Positions 1-8,941 of a stretch of 64,000 bases of DNA are shown here, piece after piece. The stretch is from contig JAEZVF010000104.1 in assembly GCA_023443225.1 (NCBI GenBank), positions 1-64,000 on the forward strand, written 5' to 3'. Position 1 is the stretch's first letter. Each line of letters begins with the position of its first letter. A model generated the notes under the pieces. That model saw nothing but the letters and a program-made list of their open reading frames with translations. It was not told the origin of the DNA and did no database searches. This DNA comes from Bacillota bacterium. GTDB lineage: Bacteria > Bacillota > Clostridia > Lachnospirales > Lachnospiraceae. Made by a program: the position numbers and the translations under genes.

Positions 1-15
1 CAAGCGGGGCTTATT

Positions 16-79
16 AAAGTGCCTCTAATCAATGTACTGCCACACTTATACAATTCGAAAAACGGCAGATTGGCACTTT
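16..79. repeat. Spaced inverted repeat, possible RNA fold
   Basis: AAAGTGCC at 16-23 is the exact reverse complement of GGCACTTT at 72-79, and shorter complementary pieces (AATC/GATT, GCC/GGC) lie inside. This could be a long hairpin in a transcript from outside the window. No gene is recognised in positions 1-173. Confidence 0.3.
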
Positions 80-112
80 GGTAAGACTTTCCTGTTTTTC
101 AATTGCAATTTG

Positions 113-146
113 CGGAAACTCAAGAATATAGATGCTTGAGTTTCCG
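113..146. repeat. Perfect 12-bp inverted repeat
   Basis: CGGAAACTCAAG (113-124) and CTTGAGTTTCCG (135-146) form a perfect 12-bp stem with a 10-nt loop. Neither side has a T-run, so it is not a standard intrinsic terminator. It lies beyond the terminator of the first gene. Confidence 0.5.
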
Positions 147-173
147 TCCATAAATTTAATTGTCAAGTTGATT

Positions 174-209
174 TAAAAAGGCGGTTACCATCTCAAGTGT
201 AATCGCCTT
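174..209 (-). terminator. Intrinsic terminator of the BofC-like gene
   Basis: On the minus strand, AAGGCGATTAC pairs with GTAACCGCCTT (one A/C mismatch) and is followed by TTTTT. It sits about 20 nt after the stop codon of the 226-966 gene. Confidence 0.75.
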
Positions 210-225
210 CGAAATTCTATTCAAC

Positions 226-966
226 TTAACTAGAGTAACTCTCCAAAACCCCATATAATTCATCTAAGTCTTTTACAAAGATACCTTTTTCCAATTGAAT
301 TTGTTCATATTGAGACAGATTTTCTACTGATACAGAGGTATAATCAAACACTGTTTTTTTATCTGCATAAAATACAACAATGTAACCGTTCTGGGTACTC
401 AAATAATACTTATTATCGACCAACTCCGGATTATATGTTTTACGCAATACCACTTTATCTTTGGAAAACTGAAGCAGTTCGAATGCGGTTAATCCTTTTT
501 CATACTCGTTCCATGTTAAATCCATCATGTAGTCATGAAGATATTCGATTACCTGGTTACGGGTAAGACCTACAAGATAACTAGGGGCTGGTAGAATTTC
601 CTCCTCCATGGTACCTTTTTTAACATCGTAGGTTTGCAATGCATATTTTGTAGCTGGAAGAATCTTTTCCACTACAATAGTATCAACTGCTACGCTGCTA
701 TCATTATTATCAATGCTATCTCCACTTTGTTCTGTAGGTACGGTATCATTAGCAAAATCCAATTCTGTTTGATTTGTCGCTTGTTCCTGGGGATTGTCTA
801 ATAATTCTTTATTGTCTAATGACAACATCAACTCAGTATTTCTTTCAACAGCGTTTTCATTAAATTGTTTTAACGCGTTCTTGTAGCTCAAATAATAGCA
901 AACGGAAAACATAAACGCAACAGACAAAAAACTAATGAGATAAAAACATGCCTTCTTGATTTTCAA
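226..966 (-). CDS. Membrane-anchored protein with BofC-like C-terminal domain
   Basis: About 246 residues. One hydrophobic segment near the N-terminus (FYLISFLSVAFMFSVCYYL) makes it a signal-anchored protein. An acidic, Asn/Ser-rich linker follows, then a C-terminal domain with the pattern GLTRNQVIEYL and YYLSTQNGYIVVFY. This resembles the C-terminal domain of BofC, the inhibitor of the SpoIVB protease in sigma-K signalling, but similar domains occur in clostridial proteins of unknown role. Start choice: the longest frame opens at GTG 975, but AAAGGAG overlaps that codon; TTG at 969 or 966 has proper spacing (5 or 8 nt). TTG 966 is used here. Lies downstream of the flippase gene and has its own terminator. 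Confidence 0.6.
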   Translation of the reverse strand: MKIKKACFYLISFLSVAFMFSVCYYLSYKNALKQFNENAVERNTELMLSLDNKELLDNPQEQATNQTELDFANDTVPTEQSGDSIDNNDSSVAVDTIVVEKILPATKYALQTYDVKKGTMEEEILPAPSYLVGLTRNQVIEYLHDYMMDLTWNEYEKGLTAFELLQFSKDKVVLRKTYNPELVDNKYYLSTQNGYIVVFYADKKTVFDYTSVSVENLSQYEQIQLEKGIFVKDLDELYGVLESYSS

Positions 967-1062
967 CAAAATCACTCCTTTGGCATATAGTATTCACTAG
1001 TTTCTTGCTCTCTATTCATAATTTAAAAATAATATACATTCTCACAAATCAAACAAACAATA

Positions 1063-2691
1063 TTACAACAAGTGTAATTTTGACGCAATTCGAACCAAGG
1101 TTCTTCCCAATGGCATTTCACGAAGTTCTTCTTTGGTAACACCTTTAAATAGTAATAATAAGCAAAAATAAACTATAATAGCGACTACAATTGCAGCTAA
1201 TGTGCTTATGGAATTCATGTGAATAAGGAAGTATACGCCTTTATAGGTGAAATAAGCAAATATCCCCATGAATACAGAACAAGAAGTCGGTATGATGAAT
1301 GTCGAAAATATCTCTTGTTTATAATTTAAGTATTTTGCAACTGAAACCCAGTTAAGAACACATACCACCAATGCAAAAGTCACATTTCCAATCACCATTG
1401 CATATGTACCAAGATTACAATACTTCAGTAATACAAATACTAGCACAATATGAACAACTAAAGATATTGCAGAATTAATCACCGGAACATGCATTTTATT
1501 AATCCCCTGTAAAACAGCATTAGTAATTGTAGAAAGAGCATAAAACACAATTGCAACAGAGCCAAGCATTAATAAATTTGCAGGAAGAGCTGTGCTGTCT
1601 CTAAACAAAAGCTGAAGAATCGGTGATGCCAAAACTCCCATTCCTACTGCCGAAGGGATGGCGATAATCATATTTAATTTGATAGCCTGATGAATTTTAT
1701 TATTTACTTCTAGACTTTTTCCAGCCGACAAAGAAGCTACAATGCTAGGGATAATAGCGACAGCCATTGCAGAAGCTATGGAAACCGGAATGTTGATTAA
1801 GGTATTGTATTTATTTGTATAAATGCCCCATAAATCAGCTCTCGTCGTAAGATTCATACCTTTTGCAGCCTGTATATGCCCAAATATGGAACCATCAATC
1901 ACAGCACTGATTTGATATACCGTCTGACTTAAGATTACCGGGATAATTGTAATAATCAAGATGCGAAATATGTCCTGGTAAGATTCTTTGGAGTCGCTTA
2001 CATCTTTTCTCATCTGTTTCTTTATTATTGGCTTATACAAAACATAGATAAATATCAAAAATAGCAATGCGATGGTAGCACCGACGAAGGTTCCCAAGGT
2101 GCTTCCCGCCGCACCATAACCTGCAATATTCTCCGAAGCGCTGTGTGCCTTCATTAAGTAATACGCAGCTATAATACTGACAATTGCATTTACTATTTGT
2201 TCTAAAATCTGTGAAATTGAAGTAGGCAACATGGTATTTTTGCCTTGAAAATAACCACGAAGCACTCCCATTACTGCAAATACCAAAATGGTTGGTGCTA
2301 GTACCTTTAAAGGAATTGCCGTTGGTTCTGATTTAAATATCGCTATTGCCAGAAAATCCGCTCCAAAAAAAACTGCCAAGGCGGCTATTGTTCCAGATAC
2401 AACAGCAAATGCCATTGAGGATACAAAGATACGATAAGAATTCTTATATTCCTTCCTGGCGACGCGTGCTGAAACAAGCTTTGATACAGCAAGCGGTAGG
2501 CTATAAGAAGATAAAATAAGTGCTACATTATAAATATTATATGCATTGGAATAGTAGCCCATTCCTTCATTTCCAATAATATTGGTAAGGGGTATTCGAT
2601 ATAACAGGCCAATTAGCCGAGCTATTATGGAAGCTGCCGCTAATATACTACCCTGCACCAAAAAATTACTGTTCTTCTTATTCGTTCCCAT
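1063..2691 (-). CDS. Polysaccharide/lipid II flippase family protein (SpoVB/MurJ-like, MOP superfamily)
   Basis: 542 residues with about 14 hydrophobic segments. It opens with GSILAAASIIARLIGLLYRIPL, the N-terminal signature of the SpoVB/YtgP group of MOP (MATE-like) exporters. Family members move undecaprenyl-linked wall precursors or polysaccharides across the membrane; SpoVB acts in spore cortex synthesis and close relatives act in growing cells, so substrate and timing cannot be assigned. The ATG is preceded by AGGAGG at 8-nt spacing. A TATAAT-like hexamer lies about 40 nt upstream without a good -35. Transcribed alone or with the BofC-like gene downstream. Confidence 0.8.
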   Translation of the reverse strand: MGTNKKNSNFLVQGSILAAASIIARLIGLLYRIPLTNIIGNEGMGYYSNAYNIYNVALILSSYSLPLAVSKLVSARVARKEYKNSYRIFVSSMAFAVVSGTIAALAVFFGADFLAIAIFKSEPTAIPLKVLAPTILVFAVMGVLRGYFQGKNTMLPTSISQILEQIVNAIVSIIAAYYLMKAHSASENIAGYGAAGSTLGTFVGATIALLFLIFIYVLYKPIIKKQMRKDVSDSKESYQDIFRILIITIIPVILSQTVYQISAVIDGSIFGHIQAAKGMNLTTRADLWGIYTNKYNTLINIPVSIASAMAVAIIPSIVASLSAGKSLEVNNKIHQAIKLNMIIAIPSAVGMGVLASPILQLLFRDSTALPANLLMLGSVAIVFYALSTITNAVLQGINKMHVPVINSAISLVVHIVLVFVLLKYCNLGTYAMVIGNVTFALVVCVLNWVSVAKYLNYKQEIFSTFIIPTSCSVFMGIFAYFTYKGVYFLIHMNSISTLAAIVVAIIVYFCLLLLFKGVTKEELREMPLGRTLVRIASKLHLL

Positions 2692-2780
2692 AAAATCCTC
2701 CTACTGTATCTTAACAAATCTTTTGTATTATACTTAATTAACTAAAACACCCATAACTCGGAGCCTTTATTATCTATACT

Positions 2781-3869
2781 CTACTCCGATAGTATGATTT
2801 CCTCAGCCCGATTAATCGGGAAAACGGCAATATATGTTTTACCTGGATTAATGGATAATTCATTTCCTTGCGTATCATAATACCGCATTCTTCTGGTAGA
2901 TTCATTCTTATTCCAGGTTATATCAACCATTTTGCCGTTGGTAATGTAATATCCTTTACCTGAAGCATTGGCAATGTTCATGGTCTGATACCCATTTTTA
3001 TCAATGTCCCATTCTTTTACAAACTGGACAATGATGTTCTTGAAAGCCAATTGCTTTCCAGTATTCTTATCAATATGCTCTTTTTCAAATTGATAACGAT
3101 AATATAATTTATCTTCACTATTGTATTTAAAATAAGGGCTTGCATAATTTGAGAAAGTAAGCGTCACCTGATTTGCTGTTTTGTCAGAATCTAGTTCTGT
3201 GTCCTCTTCAAAAAAGGTGAAATGACCTTCGTAGTTCTCGTCATAGTCGGTATCATACCCCTTTATTTCAGTTCCTTTCAGAATTCCTTCTTTTGTAGCA
3301 AATGCATTGTGTGGTTTTTTAATAGAATTATCTCGATAAAAAACTGTCGGTTCTATACCGGTTAGACCACTTAAATTATCAATCCCTAAAGCTTTTATCT
3401 TTTTTGTAGCATAGGATGTCTCTCCATAATGTATATAGATTGCATCGTATTCATCAGCAAAACTAACAAAATAATGCCTTGCACTTCGAACCGAACCTAT
3501 CCTATCTTCATTTAGCTCTTCGAATATACCCATTAACCTAGTAATACCACCTTCTGCCAGTGCTTCATAAAGAATTCCAGCTTCGGAGGTACCACATTGA
3601 GGAGAAGCATACATAATATTATTAAACATAATAGCATAAGGACGTTTATTTCCAACCTCTTTTGGAACCCATAAACCAGTTAATTTACTTTTCATATCAT
3701 TATCATGATTTACCGGTGTTGGCGTTGGGGGTACTGGAGTTGGTGTAACCGTGATTGTAGGTTGTAAAGTCTCTACAGGTACTTGTTCTGGTTCATTTGT
3801 ATTTTTTCTCTTACATCCTGATAAGGAAATTATCATTATCAATAGTAGTACAATTAAAGTTCTTTTCAT
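2781..3869 (-). CDS. DUF3048 (YerB-like) lipoprotein
   Basis: 362 residues. A lipoprotein signal peptide (MKRTLIVLLLIMIISLSGC, lipobox LSGC) predicts attachment to the outer face of the membrane. A Thr/Pro-rich spacer (TPTPVPPTPTPV) follows, then the DUF3048 N- and C-terminal domains, with RPYAIMFNN and a segment around IGSVRSARHYFV typical of YerB. The biochemical role of the family is unknown. A longer frame opens at 3917, but GGGAG sits 5-8 nt before the tandem ATGs at 3872 and 3869, and only these give a clean signal peptide. Follows ybeY on the same strand. Confidence 0.8.
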   Translation of the reverse strand: MKRTLIVLLLIMIISLSGCKRKNTNEPEQVPVETLQPTITVTPTPVPPTPTPVNHDNDMKSKLTGLWVPKEVGNKRPYAIMFNNIMYASPQCGTSEAGILYEALAEGGITRLMGIFEELNEDRIGSVRSARHYFVSFADEYDAIYIHYGETSYATKKIKALGIDNLSGLTGIEPTVFYRDNSIKKPHNAFATKEGILKGTEIKGYDTDYDENYEGHFTFFEEDTELDSDKTANQVTLTFSNYASPYFKYNSEDKLYYRYQFEKEHIDKNTGKQLAFKNIIVQFVKEWDIDKNGYQTMNIANASGKGYYITNGKMVDITWNKNESTRRMRYYDTQGNELSINPGKTYIAVFPINRAEEIILSE

Positions 3870-3939
3870 CATATATACTCCCATTTGAAACCTTTCACAT
3901 AAAGATTTGTATATCAATACTCAGATTTTGATTTGACTT

Positions 3940-4437
3940 CTATCTTAAGATTTGAAGTTCCTCCAATATTTTGCTCTGCCTTTGTTCCATGATTATACGT
4001 TCCGCTTCTTCCATATGGTCATAGCCAAACAAATGTAACATACTATGAGCGATCAAAAATGCTAATTCACGCTCCTTTGTATGTCCATATTCATAAGCCT
4101 GTTCAATTAATTTTTCAACAGATATTATGATATCACCCAGTAATAGCTCCCCTGTCTCTGGATTAAAATAATCTTCTACGTACTCTTCTAATTTTGTAAA
4201 ATCAGAAGGACTCTCATAATCTACCATTGGAAATGACAAAACATCTGTTGGAGCATCAATCTCTCGGTGAATCTTATTTATTTCTCTGATTTCTTCATTA
4301 TTTGTTAAAAATACGCTTACTTCCACTTCATATGGACACTCTTCCATATCAATGGTTTTTTCTACAACCGTAGTAATTATTTTTTTATAGTCCAACTCCA
4401 ATTTAACTTCTGTTTCATATTCTATGTTTAAGGTCAT
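3940..4437 (-). CDS. ybeY: Endoribonuclease YbeY (16S rRNA 3'-end maturation)
   Basis: 165 residues. The zinc site is intact: H131, H135 and H141 in AHSMLHLFGYDH, the invariant H-x3-H-x5-H of the UPF0054 family. YbeY is a metal-dependent single-strand RNase involved in 16S rRNA maturation and late ribosome quality control. The fold-typical segment DVLSFPM precedes the motif. GGAGG stands 5 nt before the ATG. It follows the PgpH-like and phoH genes, the usual Firmicutes order (phoH-pgpH-ybeY), so co-transcription with them is likely. Confidence 0.95.
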   Translation of the reverse strand: MTLNIEYETEVKLELDYKKIITTVVEKTIDMEECPYEVEVSVFLTNNEEIREINKIHREIDAPTDVLSFPMVDYESPSDFTKLEEYVEDYFNPETGELLLGDIIISVEKLIEQAYEYGHTKERELAFLIAHSMLHLFGYDHMEEAERIIMEQRQSKILEELQILR

Positions 4438-4468
4438 ATGTGCCTCCGCTTTACTTGTATTGATTATT

Positions 4469-5689
4469 CTACATATGTAGATAGAATTCTTTTAATAAAT
4501 TAAACTCATGGATTGTTAATCCTGATTCATTTAAACTACCTTTGGACAAGCGAAGTTGAAATAAATTGTCAACTATCTTATCCGTTGATATCATTGCACT
4601 ATCCTCTGTCGTATCACTCTTCTTATTTTTCTCCAAATACTCTTTGGTAGAAATAAAACTAACTGACATCATAACGATTGCTGCTTCCGGTGATTTAGGT
4701 TTGTCATATTTCAAATTATGTTGTTTTATAATATCCACAACAGCAGTGGGAAGAAGATATTCTTTGGCAAGCTTGATACCCTCATCTACATACTGTTTTC
4801 CTTCTAACCTGCCTATTTCATGATACATTCCACCAGCTTTTGCAATTTGCTCATTCGCACCAATCGCCTTTGCAGCCTTACCAGATATCTCGCTAATTAA
4901 CAAAGAATGCTCGTATAACTTTGGAGAACTATTTTTAAGCCGAGTAAACAAAGGGAAATCGACTGCAAGAATTTCTTCTAAGGAATAAACCTCATCCAAA
5001 GCGACTGCGGTTTCTAAATACATATTACTATATTGATTTTGTATTTTTTGATATATACTATAACTGCCTACAGCACCTATAATTACCATAATACTAGCCA
5101 TTAAAGAGTATACTGCATTAATAGACATGACCTTTTCAATAACAAAGCTATTAATAATGAATAACATGACGATCTGCATAGATAAGATAATAATTACTGC
5201 ATATCCTATTGCAGAGGAATTCTTCAAGTAATTAGATAGCATACATAATAACGTACCAACTACTAGTAAAAAAACAATGGATTCTATTGCTAAGCCTCCA
5301 ATAAAACTTGCCATAAAAATCATATTATAGGTTACAAGATACCCTAAGTACACATCGAAAAACATGGCGACTGATAAACCGCCCAGCATCCACAAATGTA
5401 ATTCTGCTTCTCCTTTTGTTAAAAAGATAAGTAATTGAGAAACAATATATAAAAATATAAATATCGAATTAAAATAAGGAATATCTCTAAATACAGTTTG
5501 ATGTGATTGTATATAAAATACGATAATTGAAATTAAAATTAAAGATAAGATACCTATCTTTAATGTATTCGATGGGGAATCCCCCTTTTGATATCCATTA
5601 AACGAAATCAATACGACAGATAGGAAGCCTAATATCCCTCCTAAAAACTGAATCGGTAACCTAAATTGTTTCAAACCTCGATTCTTCAC
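4469..5689 (-). CDS. Compact PgpH-like membrane protein with degenerate HD domain
   Basis: About 406 residues. Its position between phoH and ybeY is that of PgpH/YqfF, a 7TM HD-domain c-di-AMP phosphodiesterase of roughly 700 residues. Here the large extracellular 7TMR-HDED domain that normally follows TM1 is missing (only about 10 residues), leaving hydrophobic segments up to residue 210 and a cytoplasmic HD domain (about 248-360). In the HD domain the first His is present (YEHSLL), but the HD dyad is HE (YHEIGR) and the usual LADSVEA metal Asp is replaced (MMSVSFI). Activity is therefore doubtful. The longest frame starts at TTG 5695 directly abutting GGGAG; GTG 5689 has 6-nt spacing and is preferred. 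Confidence 0.75.
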   Translation of the reverse strand: MKNRGLKQFRLPIQFLGGILGFLSVVLISFNGYQKGDSPSNTLKIGILSLILISIIVFYIQSHQTVFRDIPYFNSIFIFLYIVSQLLIFLTKGEAELHLWMLGGLSVAMFFDVYLGYLVTYNMIFMASFIGGLAIESIVFLLVVGTLLCMLSNYLKNSSAIGYAVIIILSMQIVMLFIINSFVIEKVMSINAVYSLMASIMVIIGAVGSYSIYQKIQNQYSNMYLETAVALDEVYSLEEILAVDFPLFTRLKNSSPKLYEHSLLISEISGKAAKAIGANEQIAKAGGMYHEIGRLEGKQYVDEGIKLAKEYLLPTAVVDIIKQHNLKYDKPKSPEAAIVMMSVSFISTKEYLEKNKKSDTTEDSAMISTDKIVDNLFQLRLSKGSLNESGLTIHEFNLLKEFYLHM

Positions 5690-5771
5690 GTACAACTCCC
5701 ATCTACCTGCTTTTCATAGGAAATTTGCAAAGCAGGATATTCATTTGAATATATATTTTCAATTTATCTTA

Positions 5772-6842
5772 TCAGTATTTACTTTTCTTATAAATCTTTT
5801 CGTTATTCTTTGGGTAAGTGTTCTTTGCTCCTAACCGATATTTCTTCTGATTCATACGAGCATTATCTTTTGTTTCCGTCTTTTTAACCTTTGTTTCATA
5901 TGCTTCATAAGCCACAACAATTTTTTGAACCAACGGGTGTCTTACAACATCCTGTCCGGTTAGGGATCCAAACCCGATGTCATCTATTTTACCCAATACC
6001 TTAAGAGCAACATCTAATCCAGATTCTGTTCCGAGTGGCAGATCTTTTTGAGATAAATCTCCTGTTATAATAACTTTTGAGCCAAAGCCGATTCGTGTTA
6101 AAAACATCTTCATCTGAGCTGGCGTTGTATTTTGTGCTTCATCCAATATAATAAAAGCATTTTCAAGTGTTCTACCACGCATATAGGCTAAAGGAGCAAC
6201 CTCAATCAATCCTTTTTCCGTATTCTTCAAATAACCTTCTGCACCCATAATCTGATACAGGGCATCATAAAGCGGTCTTAAATAAGGATCCACTTTACTT
6301 TGTAAATCCCCTGGTAAAAATCCTAGTTTTTCTCCAGCTTCAATCGCAGGTCTAGTCAATATAATCTTGCTAACTTCATCATTTTTAAAAGCGGTGATTG
6401 CCATCGCCATTGCTAAATATGTTTTTCCAGTTCCAGCAGGACCAATACCAAAGGTAATCATCTTCTTACGAATTAAATCCACATAAGCTTTTTGACCTAA
6501 TGTTTTTGGCTTTATTGGTTTTCCAGCAATCGTATAACATATAAGGTCCTTATCAATTTCTACAATCGCAGCTTCCTTATGATCAAAGCATAAAGATAAA
6601 GCGTAATTAATATTTTGCTCCGTTATCGGATTCCCTCTTTTGGAGAGTTCGATAAGCTGTGCAAATACGCTTTTTGCTTTTGTTACATTATCATTTTCTC
6701 CTATTAACTTAATTTCTCCATTTCTTGCAATAACAGTTACATTTAGTGTCTTCTCGATTATTTTAACATGTACATCAAACTGACCAAAGATATTCTTTTC
6801 ATGTTCAGCAGGTACATCAATTATTGTTTCCATCAGACTCAT
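5772..6842 (-). CDS. phoH: PhoH family ATPase (PhoH/YbeZ)
   Basis: 356 residues. An N-terminal KH-like segment (to about 110) precedes a P-loop domain: Walker A GPAGTGKT at 134-141, then the Walker B region AFIILDEAQN and the PhoH motif RIGFGSKVIITGDLSQ. The family is a cytoplasmic RNA-linked ATPase that in many bacteria works beside YbeY. The C-terminal tail (after about 325) is Lys/Asn-rich and variable. The start overlaps the end of yqfD by 26 nt, indicating translational coupling; GGAGG is 13 nt before the first ATG (another ATG follows at codon 4). Confidence 0.92.
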   Translation of the reverse strand: MSLMETIIDVPAEHEKNIFGQFDVHVKIIEKTLNVTVIARNGEIKLIGENDNVTKAKSVFAQLIELSKRGNPITEQNINYALSLCFDHKEAAIVEIDKDLICYTIAGKPIKPKTLGQKAYVDLIRKKMITFGIGPAGTGKTYLAMAMAITAFKNDEVSKIILTRPAIEAGEKLGFLPGDLQSKVDPYLRPLYDALYQIMGAEGYLKNTEKGLIEVAPLAYMRGRTLENAFIILDEAQNTTPAQMKMFLTRIGFGSKVIITGDLSQKDLPLGTESGLDVALKVLGKIDDIGFGSLTGQDVVRHPLVQKIVVAYEAYETKVKKTETKDNARMNQKKYRLGAKNTYPKNNEKIYKKSKY

Positions 6843-8058
6843 CTGTATCTATATACCTCCACTCGCTGTCATCTACAGATTTGAATTCTTTTACAGACTC
6901 AAAAACAACTATCCTTCCTTGGGCAGTACAAGTATTCTTATCTATAGTAATCTTTACATTATTTTCTGCAATTATAACATTATTTTCAATTAAATTATCC
7001 AAATAGCGTTTTAGTCTAATTTTTGCTATTTCTTCTGCTTCGTCTTTCGTGTATTTTTCCTTAATCTCCGTATATTCCATGAACTTAATGACAGAGTATT
7101 CCATCGGAAGGTAAAAATTCTTATTCAAATGCAGCATAAACTTATTTACAATTATATCATATTTCTCATATGGATTACTAGGATTATATATATTAATTTT
7201 TTTTAACAATAATGATAGTTCATACCCTTTCTTATTATTACCGGTATATTGCTTTTTTATATAATTTAATGAAAAAGTATCGAAATAATCATAATAGGTC
7301 TTCCCAATAATGTCAGCATCCGCAATCACTGGCCTTTTCACAACGTTTTCTTCATAGTCTCCAACGATGTTCACGATACCAGATACTAAAACATCCCCCT
7401 TTTTTACCACGGATCCGATCTCTACTTCTGGAGTTCCTGTTCTGGTAATTATTTTTGTAATTATGCAGTCTTTGGTGGAAATAATATGACAAGGTTCTGA
7501 AGCAACAATTGCCGGAGCAGGCATTTTTGTTTCCGTTATTTTGATGATTAGTCTTGTTCCCTTGATTTCCGCAGAAACCCATCCAATATCTTTATAGCTA
7601 CCACGTATTAATTCTTCAATATCCTGGCAGTCAATATTCTTTTTTTGAATACCCGTATAAATATTATTTTGTTTTAAGAATTTTATGATTGCTTCTTGTG
7701 TATAATAATGCCCTCCAAGCAAATGAATATCCCAAATATAAAGAGAAAGTATGTATAAAGCGATACAAAAAATGAGTATACCAGCAGCAAATCCTTTTCG
7801 CTTCTTATAGCGATAAGTAAAAAAAGGGAGCCCAATTTTTTTTTTAATTGTTGGAATTGTCCCAGTTTTTTTAGCTAACGGGCTCAACTTTTTATAATCT
7901 TTTAGCATGACATTAAATTCATAATTGCCTTCAATAGTTTTCAGATTCCAAATATATATTTTCCGGTTACTGCATAGATTAATAAAGCGTTCCGGGGAAT
8001 TACCCTTCAATCTTATAAGCAGGTATCCCCGTAACCACTGAAATAGCTTTATTAGCAT
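6817..8058 (-). CDS. yqfD: Sporulation protein YqfD
   Basis: 413 residues. The N-terminal domain (LRGYLLIRLKGNSPERFINL) and a single transmembrane helix near residues 90-112 (FAAGILIFCIALYILSLYIW) match the YqfD family. A long predicted extracytoplasmic part includes WVSAEIKGTRLIIKI. In Bacillus subtilis yqfC-yqfD belongs to the sigma-E mother-cell regulon; the exact function is unknown. GGAGG is 7 nt before the ATG. It follows yqfC by 24 nt and overlaps phoH, so one transcript probably spans yqfC to ybeY. Confidence 0.88.
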   Translation of the reverse strand: MLIKLFQWLRGYLLIRLKGNSPERFINLCSNRKIYIWNLKTIEGNYEFNVMLKDYKKLSPLAKKTGTIPTIKKKIGLPFFTYRYKKRKGFAAGILIFCIALYILSLYIWDIHLLGGHYYTQEAIIKFLKQNNIYTGIQKKNIDCQDIEELIRGSYKDIGWVSAEIKGTRLIIKITETKMPAPAIVASEPCHIISTKDCIITKIITRTGTPEVEIGSVVKKGDVLVSGIVNIVGDYEENVVKRPVIADADIIGKTYYDYFDTFSLNYIKKQYTGNNKKGYELSLLLKKINIYNPSNPYEKYDIIVNKFMLHLNKNFYLPMEYSVIKFMEYTEIKEKYTKDEAEEIAKIRLKRYLDNLIENNVIIAENNVKITIDKNTCTAQGRIVVFESVKEFKSVDDSEWRYIDTDESDGNNN

Positions 8059-8082
8059 GCCAATGCCTCCAATTCCGATAAT

Positions 8083-8448
8083 TTAATAATAACCTATTGT
8101 ATGAATCCTACCGGTAATTTTCATTTCGTCATTGGTAAAATAAGAAATATTCAGATTGCTACCACATATCGTGACTTTACCCACTTTTGTAATAATTTTA
8201 ATACTATTGTTGTTATATTCCAGGATACCTTTATAATTCTCTATACATACCTCATCCCTGCCAATTGCTGTGATGATGGGAGCGCCTGCAAGTATATCAG
8301 AAGGTAATTTCAGCTGGCTTGATAATAATTCAAGATAAGTTGCTCTTTCTGTTTCTTCCCTTTTCTTTTCACTATCAATATAATCATATAATTTTTTATT
8401 GGATTTTCGCTTGAATTTCTTATGATTCGATTTTATTTTCCGATTCAT
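8083..8448 (-). CDS. yqfC: Sporulation protein YqfC
   Basis: 121 residues. A basic N-terminal stretch is followed by the YabP/YqfC-fold domain, with VCIENYKGILEYNNN and a C-terminal half ending in MKITGRIHTIGYY. It is co-transcribed with yqfD and expected in the mother cell during sporulation (from the family). A GGAGAGG ribosome-binding site precedes the ATG. Just upstream is a candidate sigma-E-like promoter, and the preceding rpsU gene ends in a strong terminator, so this operon likely has its own sporulation control. Confidence 0.85.
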   Translation of the reverse strand: MNRKIKSNHKKFKRKSNKKLYDYIDSEKKREETERATYLELLSSQLKLPSDILAGAPIITAIGRDEVCIENYKGILEYNNNSIKIITKVGKVTICGSNLNISYFTNDEMKITGRIHTIGYY

Positions 8449-8483
8449 GCATACCTCTCCACATAATTCAGGTACTATTATAG

Positions 8484-8512
8484 AATATATGGCTGATAAT
8501 CATGTCCTATGC
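8484..8512 (-). promoter_or_regulatory. Candidate sigma-E-type promoter for yqfC
   Basis: On the minus strand GCATAGG and CATATATT are separated by 14 nt, close to the sporulation sigma-E pattern (ATA-type -35, CATAnnnT -10). It is 36 nt from the yqfC start. The match is partial (5/7 and 6/8); the argument rests on yqfC being a sigma-E gene in Bacillus. Confidence 0.35.
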
Positions 8513-8556
8513 TTAATAAATCAGCTCCTAAAGATTTTGCATGAGCAGATGGCAGA

Positions 8557-8598
8557 ATAGAAAGAATAAAAACCCTTGAATCTACAACTCAAGGGTTT
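8557..8598 (-). terminator. Intrinsic terminator of rpsU
   Basis: AAACCCTTGA and TCAAGGGTTT form a perfect 10-bp stem (8570-8598), followed on the minus strand by a T-rich tail (TTTTTATTCTTT). It separates rpsU from yqfC. Confidence 0.85.
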
Positions 8599-8614
8599 AT
8601 CTTGTAAAAATTAA

Positions 8615-8791
8615 TTATTTAAATTTACGTTTACGAGCAGCTTCAGACTTCTTCTTACGTCTTACACTCGGCTTTTCATAATGCTCTCTTTTACGGATTT
8701 CTTGTTGAATACCTGCCTTCGCACAGTTTCTCTTAAATCGACGTAGAGCACTATCTAAAGTCTCATTATCTTTTACAATAACATTTGACAT
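8615..8791 (-). CDS. rpsU: Ribosomal protein bS21
   Basis: 58 residues: begins MSNVIVKDNETLDSALRRF and ends in the very basic RRKKKSEAARKRKFK tail, the whole of a normal bS21. It is a small-subunit protein near the 16S anti-Shine-Dalgarno end. A longer frame opens at 8863, but the extra 24 codons have no bS21 likeness; ATG 8791 is the family start, with an AGGTG element about 8 nt upstream. It lies just downstream of alaS and heads the sporulation/phoH locus, ending in its own terminator. Confidence 0.95.
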   Translation of the reverse strand: MSNVIVKDNETLDSALRRFKRNCAKAGIQQEIRKREHYEKPSVRRKKKSEAARKRKFK

Positions 8792-8941
8792 AGTCTCACA
8801 CCTAACCTCCCTCCAGTTGTGTATTGTGCCTATACAACTGTTTGGGTATATTTTTAATAGCACTACTAAGATTATAGCATAAAATTTTCATTCGTCAACT
8901 ATTTTTTGTATATCTATTCATTATTTTTAAGTTTACCTGAA

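Noticed and set aside
113..146. Inverted repeat as a terminator
   Set aside because: Stem is perfect but neither strand has a following T-run; kept only as an inverted repeat.
1..173. Short minus-strand frame (about 40 codons) reading MDGNSSIYILEFPQ
   Set aside because: No ribosome-binding site, contains the 12-bp inverted repeat, and lies after a strong terminator.
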